64,000 nt of DNA from Streptomyces colonosanans (lineage in GTDB: Bacteria; Actinomycetota; Actinomycetes; Streptomycetales; Streptomycetaceae), in the NCBI RefSeq assembly GCF_001866645.1, contig NZ_MLYP01000042.1:62001-126000 (forward strand), given 5' to 3'. Position 1 is the first letter of the stretch. Each line of letters begins with the position of its first letter. Position numbers and translations under genes: made by a program. Positions 35,046-42,793 of the stretch are shown one piece after another. The notes beneath the pieces were generated by a model, which ran no database searches, was not told where the DNA came from, and saw only the letters and a program-made list of their open reading frames with translations.

Positions 35046-37196
35046 TCACTCCTCGCCGCCCTCGCCTGCATCGAGATCATCGACCGCCCGCAGCTCCGCC
35101 GCGATATCGGCCAGCGAGCCCTCGCCCGGGATATGCCAGTAGCGGGTCCCCTGGACCTGCTGATGGACCCCCATGGCCTCACCGCGCATCTGCCGGGTGA
35201 GCGTGGAGGGCGCGTACGGCTGGCCGTCCGCCTCCCACACCAGCGGCTTCGTCTTGTTGTTCCGCCACACCGCACGGGTTCGGTTCGCATCAGCGGCGAG
35301 CCAGTTCGGCAGCCCTCGGCGGTCGGGGCCGGTCACGGGACGGAACTCCAACACCGTGCCCTCGGCGATCCGCCCGGCGTCGACGATCACCCGCACCGCG
35401 TTCGCGAGCCGACCGGCCCTGCCCTGCGTCTGCTCGGTGACCCGGTAGTCGCTGAAGTCAGGTGCCTTGTCGCCCGAGCCGAGACGCTCCAGCAGCCGCC
35501 GCTGCACGACCTTTACCCGGTCGGCCGTGCGGACGGTCGTCGCGTACTGGCTCTTCTCGCCGAAGGCCGTGTCGGCGATCTCCACGAACCACCACAGGGC
35601 CCGCTCCGTCAGCTCTGGCACCTCGGCCAGCCGCGCCCCCCACGCGGCCTCCTGTGCCTCACTCGAGTCGTCGAGGGTGCCGGTGTCCATGGTGTGGAAG
35701 ATCGCGTGGGCTATGAGCAAATCGGCATTGCCCGCCGCGCTCGCGACCCGCCCATACAGATCGACGCGCAACTTGTACAGGGCGGCGCGCACCTCCCGCA
35801 GCAGCTGCACGACGCGCCAGACACGGGCGGCGCTCGGCCGGCGTCCAAAGAGGTCACGGTAGTGGCGGTCCTCCCACAGAGTGGATGAGTCCCGTTTGGC
35901 CCTGGCGACCATCTCGGGCGACCGGTGGGTCGCGGCGAGGGCGAGGGCGGCCTCGGTCATGGTGCAGCCGGCCGCCTCGTGGGGCGCTGGTTCCCCGCGC
36001 CTGATGACGTAGTTGAGACCAAGCGAGACGATGAAGTCGTCACGCAGGTCGAACTGGACCTGGTCACGCGACTTGAAGTCGCGCTCCTGCACCGGATTCT
36101 GGGTGTTGGCGGCAGTGGTGACCCGGTCGCCGAAGCCCTCAGGACATGCCTTGAGGGAGATGATCCGCACCAGAACCCGGCCCTTCCCCGCCGTTCCCGG
36201 ACTCTTCTGCACGGCGCGCGCGATCGCATCGACGGTCTGCGCGCCGTTGACGACGCTGGCGCCCTTCAGTCGGAAGCCGACCCCCGCGCCCGGCCTGAAC
36301 TCCCCCTTCCCCTTCGGGTCATAGCTCTCGCACAGCAGCGTGATGCCGTTACTGAAGTACCAGAAGTGTTCGGGCTCGCTGAGGAGTGTGCCTTGGATCT
36401 TGGGATTGACGTCGGACACGTCCAGGGCATCACGAATGTTGCGCGAGAACAGGTGAGCCCGATTGTCGCCCTGGTACCACTCGGCGATCTCGGCCACGGA
36501 GACGGTGCCGTAGAAAGCCTCGTACGGAATCGTTTCCTTGCCCGCCCCTTCGAGCCAGACGTCAAGCTCGACCTGCCGCTCGCCTTGGTCGCCGAGAAGT
36601 TCCTGATACAGCCCCCGCAAATCGATGACCTTGTAGTCGATCATCCCTGGAATCCAGCTGCGGGAGCGGATACCCTCTTCGAGTTCCCGCTTGATATTGG
36701 GGTGCAGGTCGTTTTCCGTGACGAGCGCCAGCACCAGCTTGATGGTGCCGGGGTTGTCGAGCGCGGTCTCCAGTGCTGCCGCATGGGGCTCGATCCGGCT
36801 GTTGAAGCGGTGGAACTCCAGCGCCCTCAGATCGTCCAAGCCCCGGAAGAGTGCCCTGAGCTCGCGCTCACCGAAGCCCGCGGTGCCGTTCTCACTCCAC
36901 TTCGCCTGTACCAGCGTGATGTGGTACCTGTCCTCGCCGCGTTCCTCGACGGCGACGGCGTCGATGCCCCGGTCCCCGAAGTCGTCGATAAGCCCCGAAG
37001 CCGCCTCCCGGTCGCTCCACCGCGTCTCCTGTTTCACAGCCAGGGCCGCGACCGCACGGCTCAGGAAGGCCCTTTCCTCTTCCTTGGTGCTCGAGTTGGC
37101 GCGGTCCGACATGTCGATGTGCGGCCGGAACCTCTTCTCCAGTCCTTTGCGCAGATGGCGCATGTAGTACGAATTGGCCACGGACGAATTGGCCAC
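35046..37196 (-). CDS. AIPR-family (abortive infection) protein with Mrr-like N-terminus
   Basis: A 716-aa protein. The AIPR signature is clear: WYFSNGITLLCESY (about 280-293) and ASVVNGAQTVDAI (about 313-325). Its N-terminal domain has a GIDAVAVEE...ITLVQAKW pattern (about 75-100) like the D-x(n)-Q-x-K active site of Mrr-type nucleases. AIPR proteins are linked to phage resistance in lactococci and often sit beside methyltransferases. Here it is first in the methyltransferase/S-subunit group. GTG 37196 is chosen because a GGGGGG(A) stretch precedes it. A 15-bp tandem duplication overlaps the start region. It may be the effector nuclease that responds to unmethylated DNA; this is an inference. 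Confidence 0.8.
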   Translation of the reverse strand: MANSSVANSYYMRHLRKGLEKRFRPHIDMSDRANSSTKEEERAFLSRAVAALAVKQETRWSDREAASGLIDDFGDRGIDAVAVEERGEDRYHITLVQAKWSENGTAGFGERELRALFRGLDDLRALEFHRFNSRIEPHAAALETALDNPGTIKLVLALVTENDLHPNIKRELEEGIRSRSWIPGMIDYKVIDLRGLYQELLGDQGERQVELDVWLEGAGKETIPYEAFYGTVSVAEIAEWYQGDNRAHLFSRNIRDALDVSDVNPKIQGTLLSEPEHFWYFSNGITLLCESYDPKGKGEFRPGAGVGFRLKGASVVNGAQTVDAIARAVQKSPGTAGKGRVLVRIISLKACPEGFGDRVTTAANTQNPVQERDFKSRDQVQFDLRDDFIVSLGLNYVIRRGEPAPHEAAGCTMTEAALALAATHRSPEMVARAKRDSSTLWEDRHYRDLFGRRPSAARVWRVVQLLREVRAALYKLRVDLYGRVASAAGNADLLIAHAIFHTMDTGTLDDSSEAQEAAWGARLAEVPELTERALWWFVEIADTAFGEKSQYATTVRTADRVKVVQRRLLERLGSGDKAPDFSDYRVTEQTQGRAGRLANAVRVIVDAGRIAEGTVLEFRPVTGPDRRGLPNWLAADANRTRAVWRNNKTKPLVWEADGQPYAPSTLTRQMRGEAMGVHQQVQGTRYWHIPGEGSLADIAAELRAVDDLDAGEGGEE

Positions 37197-37199
37197 GGA
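37170..37199. repeat. 15-bp tandem duplication at the AIPR start
   Basis: CGAATTGGCCACGGA occurs twice in direct succession (37170-37184 and 37185-37199). It gives the AIPR protein a duplicated VANS(S) at its N-terminus and two in-frame GTG start codons (37196 and 37181). Confidence 0.9.
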
Positions 37200-37371
37200 G
37201 GTCCCCCCTGAATTCGCTGGGCTTCGAGGCGGCACGCCGTCGTGAGCGCACGCCACCGGCAAGGCTATCCCGGCAGGTAACAAGCGTTCCGCGTGGTCCG
37301 ATGGAACACCCCGATCCCGACAGAGCAGATCAGGCCGATCCATGGTTGAGACCACGTCGCCCCACAAACCG

Positions 37372-37419
37372 GAGAGCCGCGCTTATCCCCTCCGGACAGA
37401 GGGGATAAGCGCGGCTCTC
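37372..37419. terminator. 21-bp-stem hairpin at the right edge of the island
   Basis: A perfect 21-bp inverted repeat (37372-37392 and 37399-37419) with a 6-nt loop. Its outer stem, AGAGCCGCGCTT / AAGCGCGGCTCT, and the following CTCCAT match the hairpin at 17896-17936. It lies immediately 3' of the convergent secreted-protein gene and upstream of the AIPR gene, so it can terminate the former. Confidence 0.85.
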
Positions 37420-37438
37420 CATGCGCCCGCCGGAGGGC

Positions 37439-37840
37439 TCAGCGCACCGCCCCGAGCACCTGGCCGAGCACCGGCACGCTGCCCAGCGACGACGCCTGGG
37501 CCACCGGCCGGGTCAGGGCCTGCGAGCTCAGCGGCTTGAAGTCGGCGATCTGCGTGCCGACGCCGTTGTCGAGCGGGTCGACTCCCGTGCCCGCCAGCGG
37601 GTTGGGCTTGAGGTTCGCGAGCGGGCCGGTGGCGTATCCGACGCTGCCCTTGAGCGCCTGCAGCCCCGACTGCGGGTCGACCTGGCCGAGCGACGCGGGC
37701 CGGGCGCGCGTCGCGTCAGGGGCCGGGCCGGTGGCCGCCGACGCCGCGGCCGCACCCGCCCCCAGTGCGACGCCCGTGGTCGCGAGGGCGACGAGGGCGC
37801 GCCGGGCGGTGGGGGTGTGGGGGGAGGCATGTCGTGCCAT
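37439..37840 (-). CDS. small secreted Ala/Gly/Pro-rich protein
   Basis: A 133-aa protein with a Sec signal peptide: basic TARR, a hydrophobic ALVALATTGVALGAGAAAA core, and a likely cut after ASA near residue 35. The mature part has no domain I know, but contains short repeats of the type PLANLKPNPLAG and ends SVPVLGQVLGAVR. It resembles the other small secreted protein in this window (43810-44148) in style. ATG 37840 follows an AAGGTGG ribosome site. Exported, perhaps to the cell surface; role unknown. Confidence 0.75.
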   Translation of the reverse strand: MARHASPHTPTARRALVALATTGVALGAGAAAASAATGPAPDATRARPASLGQVDPQSGLQALKGSVGYATGPLANLKPNPLAGTGVDPLDNGVGTQIADFKPLSSQALTRPVAQASSLGSVPVLGQVLGAVR

Positions 37841-37968
37841 GGCTGCTGCCACCTTCTGCTCGCCGAGAGTAATCCGTTCGACGCACAGGGTAGTTGAGGT
37901 GTGATGTCCGTTCCAACGGAGACCCGCGGGGTCGGCGCGCCGCGGGCGATGCGTCAAACTGGTGTCTC

Positions 37969-38616
37969 GTGAGTCCCCAACCCCCGGCCCCGGCCCGCGT
38001 CGTGCTGCTCTGCGGCCCCTCCGGCTCCGGCAAATCCCTCGTCGCCGCCCGTTCCGGCCTGCCCGTGCTGCGGCTGGACGACTTCTACAAGGAGGGCGAC
38101 GACCCCACGCTGCCGCTGGTGGAGGGAAGTTCGGACATCGACTGGGACCATCCGCGGTCATGGGACGCGGACGCCGCGATCGCGGCCATCGTCGAACTGT
38201 GCGCCAAAGGCCGTACGACGGTGCCCGTGTACGACATCTCGCTGAGTGCGCGTACGGGCGAGGAGACCCTGCACATCGACCGCACGCCGGTGTTCATCGC
38301 CGAGGGCATCTTCGCCGCGGAGATCGTGGAGCGCTGTCGCGAGCTGGGCGTTCTCGCCGACGCGCTGTGCCTGTCGCGGGGGCCGTTCACCACGTTCCGC
38401 CGCCGCTTCCTGCGCGACCTCAAGGAGGGCCGCAAGTCGGTGCCGTTCCTGGTGCGCCGCGGCTGGCGGCTGATGCGCGCGGAGCGGTCGATCGTCGCCC
38501 GTCAGACGGCGCTGGGCGCGTACGCCTGCGACCGGGACGAGGCCCTGGGCCGGCTGGCGGCAGCAGCCGCGGGCCGTCGCGCCCCGGCGAAGACGGCAAC
38601 GAAGACGACGACGTAG
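37969..38616 (+). CDS. uridine kinase-like P-loop protein
   Basis: A 215-aa P-loop kinase with GPSGSGKS near the N-terminus (about 15-22), the LRLDDFYKEGDDPTLP segment typical of the uridine kinase/PRK family, DWDHPRSWD, a PVYDISLSAR substrate loop and FIAEGIFAAEI. Uridine kinases phosphorylate uridine and cytidine to the monophosphates (salvage). The first codon is GTG 37969; the open frame upstream is not supported by a ribosome site. It is convergent with sigQ across a hairpin. Confidence 0.8.
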   Translation: MSPQPPAPARVVLLCGPSGSGKSLVAARSGLPVLRLDDFYKEGDDPTLPLVEGSSDIDWDHPRSWDADAAIAAIVELCAKGRTTVPVYDISLSARTGEETLHIDRTPVFIAEGIFAAEIVERCRELGVLADALCLSRGPFTTFRRRFLRDLKEGRKSVPFLVRRGWRLMRAERSIVARQTALGAYACDRDEALGRLAAAAAGRRAPAKTATKTTT

Positions 38617-38656
38617 CCCCGTACGCACGCAGACCCGTACGGGGGACAACGAGAAC

Positions 38657-38689
38657 GGGGCTGGACAGACCCCCCGGCCCTCCAGCCCC
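38657..38689. terminator. hairpin between the uridine kinase-like gene and sigQ
   Basis: A 9-bp perfect stem (GGGGCTGGA at 38657-38665, complement at 38681-38689) with a 15-nt C-rich loop, placed between two convergent genes. It can serve both directions. Confidence 0.7.
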
Positions 38690-38696
38690 GCTCTCT

Positions 38697-38760
38697 GGTG
38701 CTCCCCCGTGGTGATCCCCCGTGATCCCCCTGTGGTGCTCCCCCGTGTCCCCCCGATCCC
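38697..38760. repeat. degenerate GTGxTCCCCC-type short repeats
   Basis: Five or so imperfect direct copies of GTG(G/A)T(G)CTCCCCC / GTGATCCCCC in succession just after the sigQ stop codon. Not part of any gene that I can see. Confidence 0.55.
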
Positions 38761-39561
38761 TCAGGCGACCAACTCGCCGAAGGACTCCTCCTCGTCACGG
38801 CCGAAGCTGAGGACCTCGTCCTCGCGCAGCCGGCGCAGCGAGCGCCAGATGCTGGACTTCACCGTGCCGACACTGATGTCGAGGATCTTCGCGATCTCCG
38901 GGTCCGTGCGGCCCTCGTAGTAGCGCAGGACCAGCATGGTGCGCTGGAGTTCCGGCAGCCGGGCGAGCGCCTGCCACAGGACGGCGCGCAGTTCGGTGCC
39001 GCGCATCGCGTCCATGTCGCCGATGGTCTCCGGCAGTTCCTCGGTCGGGTACTCGTTCAGCTTGCGGCGGCGCCACGCGCTGATGTGCAGGTTGGTCATC
39101 GTCCGCCGCAGGTAGCCCCCCACCGCGGCCTTGTCGGTGATCCGGTCCCACGCCCGGTACGTCGAGAACAGCGCGCTCTGCAGCAGGTCCTCGGCCTCGA
39201 AGCGGTCACCGGTCAGGTGGTAGGCGGTTGCGTACAGGGAGGCGCGGCGTTCCTCGACGTAGGCGGTGAACTCCACCTCCGCCGCCGAACGACGCTCCCC
39301 CTGGACCTCCCCGTACGCGGCTCCCCCGTGAGCCTCCCCCGCGTGTGCGTCAACCACCGCCATGTAGGGCTGGCGCCCCTGCTGGGCAGACGCGGTGTAC
39401 TGACGCCCGGTGCCGCGAGTGCACCCCCGCCCTCCCCCGAGCTCTCGACTGCGCTCGAGCAGGGAGGCACCCCCTCCGGCACCGGACTTCCCGACGCTCC
39501 GATTGACGTCGTGCAGACGCGTGACAACTGCGCTCGTGCTGGTGCCGTGCAGCGTGTTCAT
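38761..39561 (-). CDS. sigQ: ECF sigma factor SigQ (SigE-family type)
   Basis: A 266-aa extracytoplasmic-function sigma factor. Region 2 starts at EFTAYVEERRASLYATAYHLTG and includes AEDLLQSALFSTYRAWDRI; region 4 is LPELQRTMLVLRYYEGRTDPEIAKILDISVGTVKSSIWRSL. A long N-terminal stretch of about 90 residues is outside the sigma core. The gene is divergent from afsQ1-afsQ2, the arrangement known for sigQ, which AfsQ1/AfsQ2 controls and which affects antibiotic production under nitrogen stress. The start ATG 39561 (MNTLHG) is what I recall from S. coelicolor; a start inside would also be possible. Confidence 0.88.
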   Translation of the reverse strand: MNTLHGTSTSAVVTRLHDVNRSVGKSGAGGGASLLERSRELGGGRGCTRGTGRQYTASAQQGRQPYMAVVDAHAGEAHGGAAYGEVQGERRSAAEVEFTAYVEERRASLYATAYHLTGDRFEAEDLLQSALFSTYRAWDRITDKAAVGGYLRRTMTNLHISAWRRRKLNEYPTEELPETIGDMDAMRGTELRAVLWQALARLPELQRTMLVLRYYEGRTDPEIAKILDISVGTVKSSIWRSLRRLREDEVLSFGRDEEESFGELVA

Positions 39562-39662
39562 CTCGCGCCCCCCGTCGTGGAGTCCCGGACTTCCGGCCGC
39601 CGTGCGGCCTTGTTCATGTCGAAAAGATTGCCCGGGTGACTTCATGGCCGTGTCCGCCGACT

Positions 39663-39678
39663 GTCACAGGCCTGTCAC
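39663..39678. promoter_or_regulatory. AfsQ1 binding site in the sigQ-afsQ1 intergenic region
   Basis: GTCAC-AGGCCT-GTCAC, an exact match to the published AfsQ1 pattern GTnAC-n6-GTnAC. A further GTCAC follows 4 nt later, and a GTGACGTCAC palindrome lies at 39701-39710. The location between the divergent genes fits control of sigQ and autoregulation. Confidence 0.8.
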
Positions 39679-39825
39679 AGAGGTCACCCACAGCCGCATC
39701 GTGACGTCACAGAGTGGCGTTGTGCGACTACAGCGGCATGTCGGCGCCCCGTGCCGTGCGGGAAGGATGTGATGGAGTGCTCGGGCGGTCGAAACACAGC
39801 CGTGGTATGAGCCAGAATGAGGCCC

Positions 39826-40503
39826 GTGCCTTCCCTGTTGCTGATCGAGGACGACGACGCCATCCGAACGGCCCTGGAGCTCTCTTTGACGCGCCAGGGT
39901 CACCGCGTGGCCACCGCTGCCACCGGCGAGGACGGTCTCCAACTGCTGCGCGAGCAGCGCCCGGACCTGATCGTGCTGGATGTGATGCTGCCCGGCATCG
40001 ACGGATTCGAGGTGTGCCGGCGCATCCGGCGCACCGACCAGCTGCCGATCATCCTGCTGACCGCGCGCAACGACGACATCGACGTCGTGGTCGGGCTGGA
40101 GTCCGGCGCCGACGACTATGTCGTCAAGCCTGTGCAGGGGCGGGTGCTGGACGCCCGGATCCGGGCCGTGCTGCGACGCGGCGAGCGCGAGGCCAGTGAC
40201 TCGGCGACGTTCGGCAACCTGGTCATCGACCGGGCGGCCATGACGGTCACCAAGAACGGTGATGATCTCCAACTGACGCCCACCGAACTGAGGCTGCTCC
40301 TGGAGCTGAGCCGGCGGCCCGGTCAGGCGCTGTCGCGGCAGCAGTTGCTTCGGCTGGTGTGGGAGCACGACTACCTGGGCGACTCGCGGCTCGTCGATGC
40401 GTGCGTGCAGCGGCTGCGCGCCAAGGTCGAGGACGTGCCGTCGTCCCCCACGCTGATCCGTACGGTCCGTGGGGTCGGATACCGACTGGACGCTCCTCAG
40501 TGA
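39826..40503 (+). CDS. afsQ1: response regulator AfsQ1 (OmpR family)
   Basis: A 225-aa OmpR/PhoB-type regulator: receiver domain with the acidic pocket EDDDA and the phospho-acceptor Asp52 in LIVLDVMLPG, Lys of VVKPVQGR, and a C-terminal winged helix (LTPTELRLLLELSRRPGQALSRQQLLRLVW to VRGVGYRLD). GTG 39826 is chosen because it puts the acceptor at residue 52, as in the studied AfsQ1; ATG 39817 would add three residues. Overlaps afsQ2 by 4 nt. Globally affects antibiotic biosynthesis and nitrogen responses in S. coelicolor. Confidence 0.93.
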   Translation: MPSLLLIEDDDAIRTALELSLTRQGHRVATAATGEDGLQLLREQRPDLIVLDVMLPGIDGFEVCRRIRRTDQLPIILLTARNDDIDVVVGLESGADDYVVKPVQGRVLDARIRAVLRRGEREASDSATFGNLVIDRAAMTVTKNGDDLQLTPTELRLLLELSRRPGQALSRQQLLRLVWEHDYLGDSRLVDACVQRLRAKVEDVPSSPTLIRTVRGVGYRLDAPQ

Positions 40504-42065
40504 CCGATCCGCACGAGGAACGCCGCGGCTGGGCCGCGGCTCGCAAGGCCGTACCGTCACACCTGCGCTTCACGAGCCTCAGGCTGCGCCTGGTCGTGGT
40601 GTTCGGGCTCGTCGCGCTGACCGCCGCCGTGTCGGCGTCCGGCATCGCCTACTGGCTCAACCGCGAGGCCGTGCTCACCCGTACCCAGGACGCGGTACTG
40701 CACGACTTCCAGCAGGAAATGCAGAACCGGGCGAGCGCGCTGCCGGGGCACCCGACGCAGGACGAACTGCAGCACACCGCCAGCCAGATGGCGGGCAGCA
40801 GCCAGCGCTTCAGCGTGCTGCTGATCGCGCAGGACGAGCACGGGAAAACGGTGGTCGGCAACTCCGACCTGGGCACCTTCACCCTTCAGGACGTGCCGGA
40901 GTCCCTGCGCAAGGCGGTGGACAAGCAGCAGCACGTGTCATCGTCCGACAAGGACGCCTACCACCTGTACTGGCAGCGGATCGTCCAGCACGGCAAGCCG
41001 TATCTGGTCGGCGGCACGAAGGTGATCGGCGGCGGCCCCACCGGCTACATGCTCAAGTCCCTGGAGCCGGAGGCCAAGGACCTCAACTCGCTGGCCTGGT
41101 CGCTCGGTATCGCCACCGGTCTCGCGCTGATCGGCTCGGCGCTGCTCGCACAGGCCGCCGCGACGACCGTGCTGAAGCCGGTGCACCGGCTCGGCATCGC
41201 GGCCCGGCGTCTGGGCGAGGGCCGGCTGGACACCCGGCTGCGCGTGTCCGGCACCGACGAACTCGCCGACCTGTCCCGGACCTTCAACCGCGCGGCCGAG
41301 TCCCTGGAGAAGAAGGTCGCGGACATGAGCGCCCGCGAGGAGGCCTCCCGTCGCTTCGTCGCCGACATGTCCCATGAACTGCGTACTCCGCTCACGGCGA
41401 TCACGGCGGTCACCGAGGTGCTGGAGGAGGAGCTGGACGCCGAGACGGGCGGCATAGACCCGATGATCGAGCCCGCCGTCCGGCTCGTGGTCAGCGAGAC
41501 CCGCCGGCTGAACGACCTCGTCGAGAACCTGATGGAGGTCACCCGCTTCGACGCGGGCACGGCCCGGCTGGTCCTGGACGACGTGGACATCGCCGACCAG
41601 ATCACCGCGTGCATCGACGCCCGCGCCTGGCTGGACGCCGTCGAACTGGACGCCGAGCGCGGCATCATGGCCCGCCTCGACCCGCGCCGCCTCGACGTGA
41701 TCCTGGCGAACCTGATCGGCAACGCGCTCAAGCACGGCGGTTCACCGGTACGCGTCCGCATCCGCGAGGAGGGCGAGGACCTTCTCATCGAGGTGCAGGA
41801 CCACGGCCCCGGCATCCCCGAGGACGTCCTGCCCCATGTCTTCGACCGCTTCTACAAGGCGAGCGCCTCGCGCCCGCGCTCCGAGGGCAGCGGCCTCGGC
41901 CTGTCCATCGCCCTGGAGAACGCGCACATCCACGGCGGCGAGATCACGGCCGCCAACGCGTCCGGGGGCGGAGCGGTGTTCACGCTGCGCCTGCCGCGCG
42001 ACGCCTCGCCGCTCATCGCGGAGGAGACGCGGGACGGGAACGGCACCGAGGAGAACGCCCGATGA
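40500..42065 (+). CDS. afsQ2: sensor histidine kinase AfsQ2
   Basis: A 521-aa membrane sensor kinase. Two membrane helices (about 29-50 and 200-220) flank an extracytoplasmic sensor domain. A HAMP domain follows, then the dimerisation/phospho-acceptor helix with MSHELRTPLTA (His292) and a HATPase domain with NALKHGG, DHGPGIP and GSGLGLSIA boxes. The GTG start overlaps the afsQ1 stop (GTGA), so the pair is translationally coupled. Partner of AfsQ1. Confidence 0.92.
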   Translation: MTDPHEERRGWAAARKAVPSHLRFTSLRLRLVVVFGLVALTAAVSASGIAYWLNREAVLTRTQDAVLHDFQQEMQNRASALPGHPTQDELQHTASQMAGSSQRFSVLLIAQDEHGKTVVGNSDLGTFTLQDVPESLRKAVDKQQHVSSSDKDAYHLYWQRIVQHGKPYLVGGTKVIGGGPTGYMLKSLEPEAKDLNSLAWSLGIATGLALIGSALLAQAAATTVLKPVHRLGIAARRLGEGRLDTRLRVSGTDELADLSRTFNRAAESLEKKVADMSAREEASRRFVADMSHELRTPLTAITAVTEVLEEELDAETGGIDPMIEPAVRLVVSETRRLNDLVENLMEVTRFDAGTARLVLDDVDIADQITACIDARAWLDAVELDAERGIMARLDPRRLDVILANLIGNALKHGGSPVRVRIREEGEDLLIEVQDHGPGIPEDVLPHVFDRFYKASASRPRSEGSGLGLSIALENAHIHGGEITAANASGGGAVFTLRLPRDASPLIAEETRDGNGTEENAR

Positions 42066-42676
42066 CGCCACGTCGCGCCCGCCCCTGGCTCGCCGCCCCG
42101 CTCCTGGCCGCGCTGCTGGCCGGCTGCGGCATCCGCCCCACCCAGGTGCCGACGGAGTTCGGCCCCGCGCCCTCCCGGGTGCCCTGCGCGCTGTCCGGCA
42201 CGGACTCGTCCACGCAGACCGGCCGCGGCATCCCGGTCCAGATCTTCCTGCTGTGCGCCTCGCAACTGGTGACGGCGGACCGGTCCGTGCGCATCCCGGA
42301 CGGACCGGCCGAGGCAGAGCGCCGGGTGCTGGTGGCACAGGGGCTGCTCGACCAGCTCGCCGTGCAGCCCTCGTCCGGGGAGCAGCAGGCGGGCTACACG
42401 ACCGGCGTGACCGGAGGCATCAGGGCGAGCGGCCCGCGCGGCAAGGACCCTGACGGCACCTTCCGGCTGAGCACCCGGCCGCAGGACCTCACCTCGTACG
42501 CCCTCGCGCAGATCGTCTGCACCTTCGCCGACTCCGAGGCGACCGCCGCCGAGGACGGGAGCGTCGTACTCGGCGGCCCTGCCGGTCAGCCCCTGCGCCG
42601 CTACACATGCACCACGGAGGTGCGCTCCCACCCGGGCACGGTCGCACCGCCGTCCAGCCAGGTCACCGGGCCCTGA
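42062..42676 (+). CDS. lipoprotein of the afsQ operon
   Basis: A 204-aa protein with a lipoprotein signal: basic TPRRARPW, hydrophobic LAAPLLAALLAGC, lipid attached at Cys22 or so. The mature part has a GerMN-like flavour (two similar halves: VPCALSGTDSS... and RPQDLTSYALAQIVCTFADSEA) but no clear domain. Its ATG overlaps the afsQ2 stop (ATGA). Being the third gene of the two-component operon, it may serve as an envelope partner of AfsQ2; this is an inference from position. Confidence 0.85.
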   Translation: MTPRRARPWLAAPLLAALLAGCGIRPTQVPTEFGPAPSRVPCALSGTDSSTQTGRGIPVQIFLLCASQLVTADRSVRIPDGPAEAERRVLVAQGLLDQLAVQPSSGEQQAGYTTGVTGGIRASGPRGKDPDGTFRLSTRPQDLTSYALAQIVCTFADSEATAAEDGSVVLGGPAGQPLRRYTCTTEVRSHPGTVAPPSSQVTGP

Positions 42677-42793
42677 ACCGGCCGGGAGACCGCCCGTCCG
42701 CCGGGGCGCTCACGGCTCGTACGTGTGCCGTAGCACTCACCCATCGTGGTGCATCACGGAACCGATCCCGTGGAGGGCCGCGTCTAGCAGGGC

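Noticed and set aside
17946-37196. BREX type 2 (Pgl), DISARM or classical type I restriction-modification
   Set aside because: No PglZ phosphatase domain and no DUF1998/DrmB helicase-associated protein are visible, and there is no HsdR. A NERD-kinase alone is not enough for BREX type 2.
37242-37290. Damage-type promoter before the AIPR gene (TTGTTACCT...TAGCCT on the minus strand)
   Set aside because: Matches only TTGT of the upstream element and the spacer is 7, not 8; not convincing compared with the three full matches.
17896-37422. tRNA gene as integration site for the island
   Set aside because: No tRNA-like sequence or integrase gene is visible at either edge.
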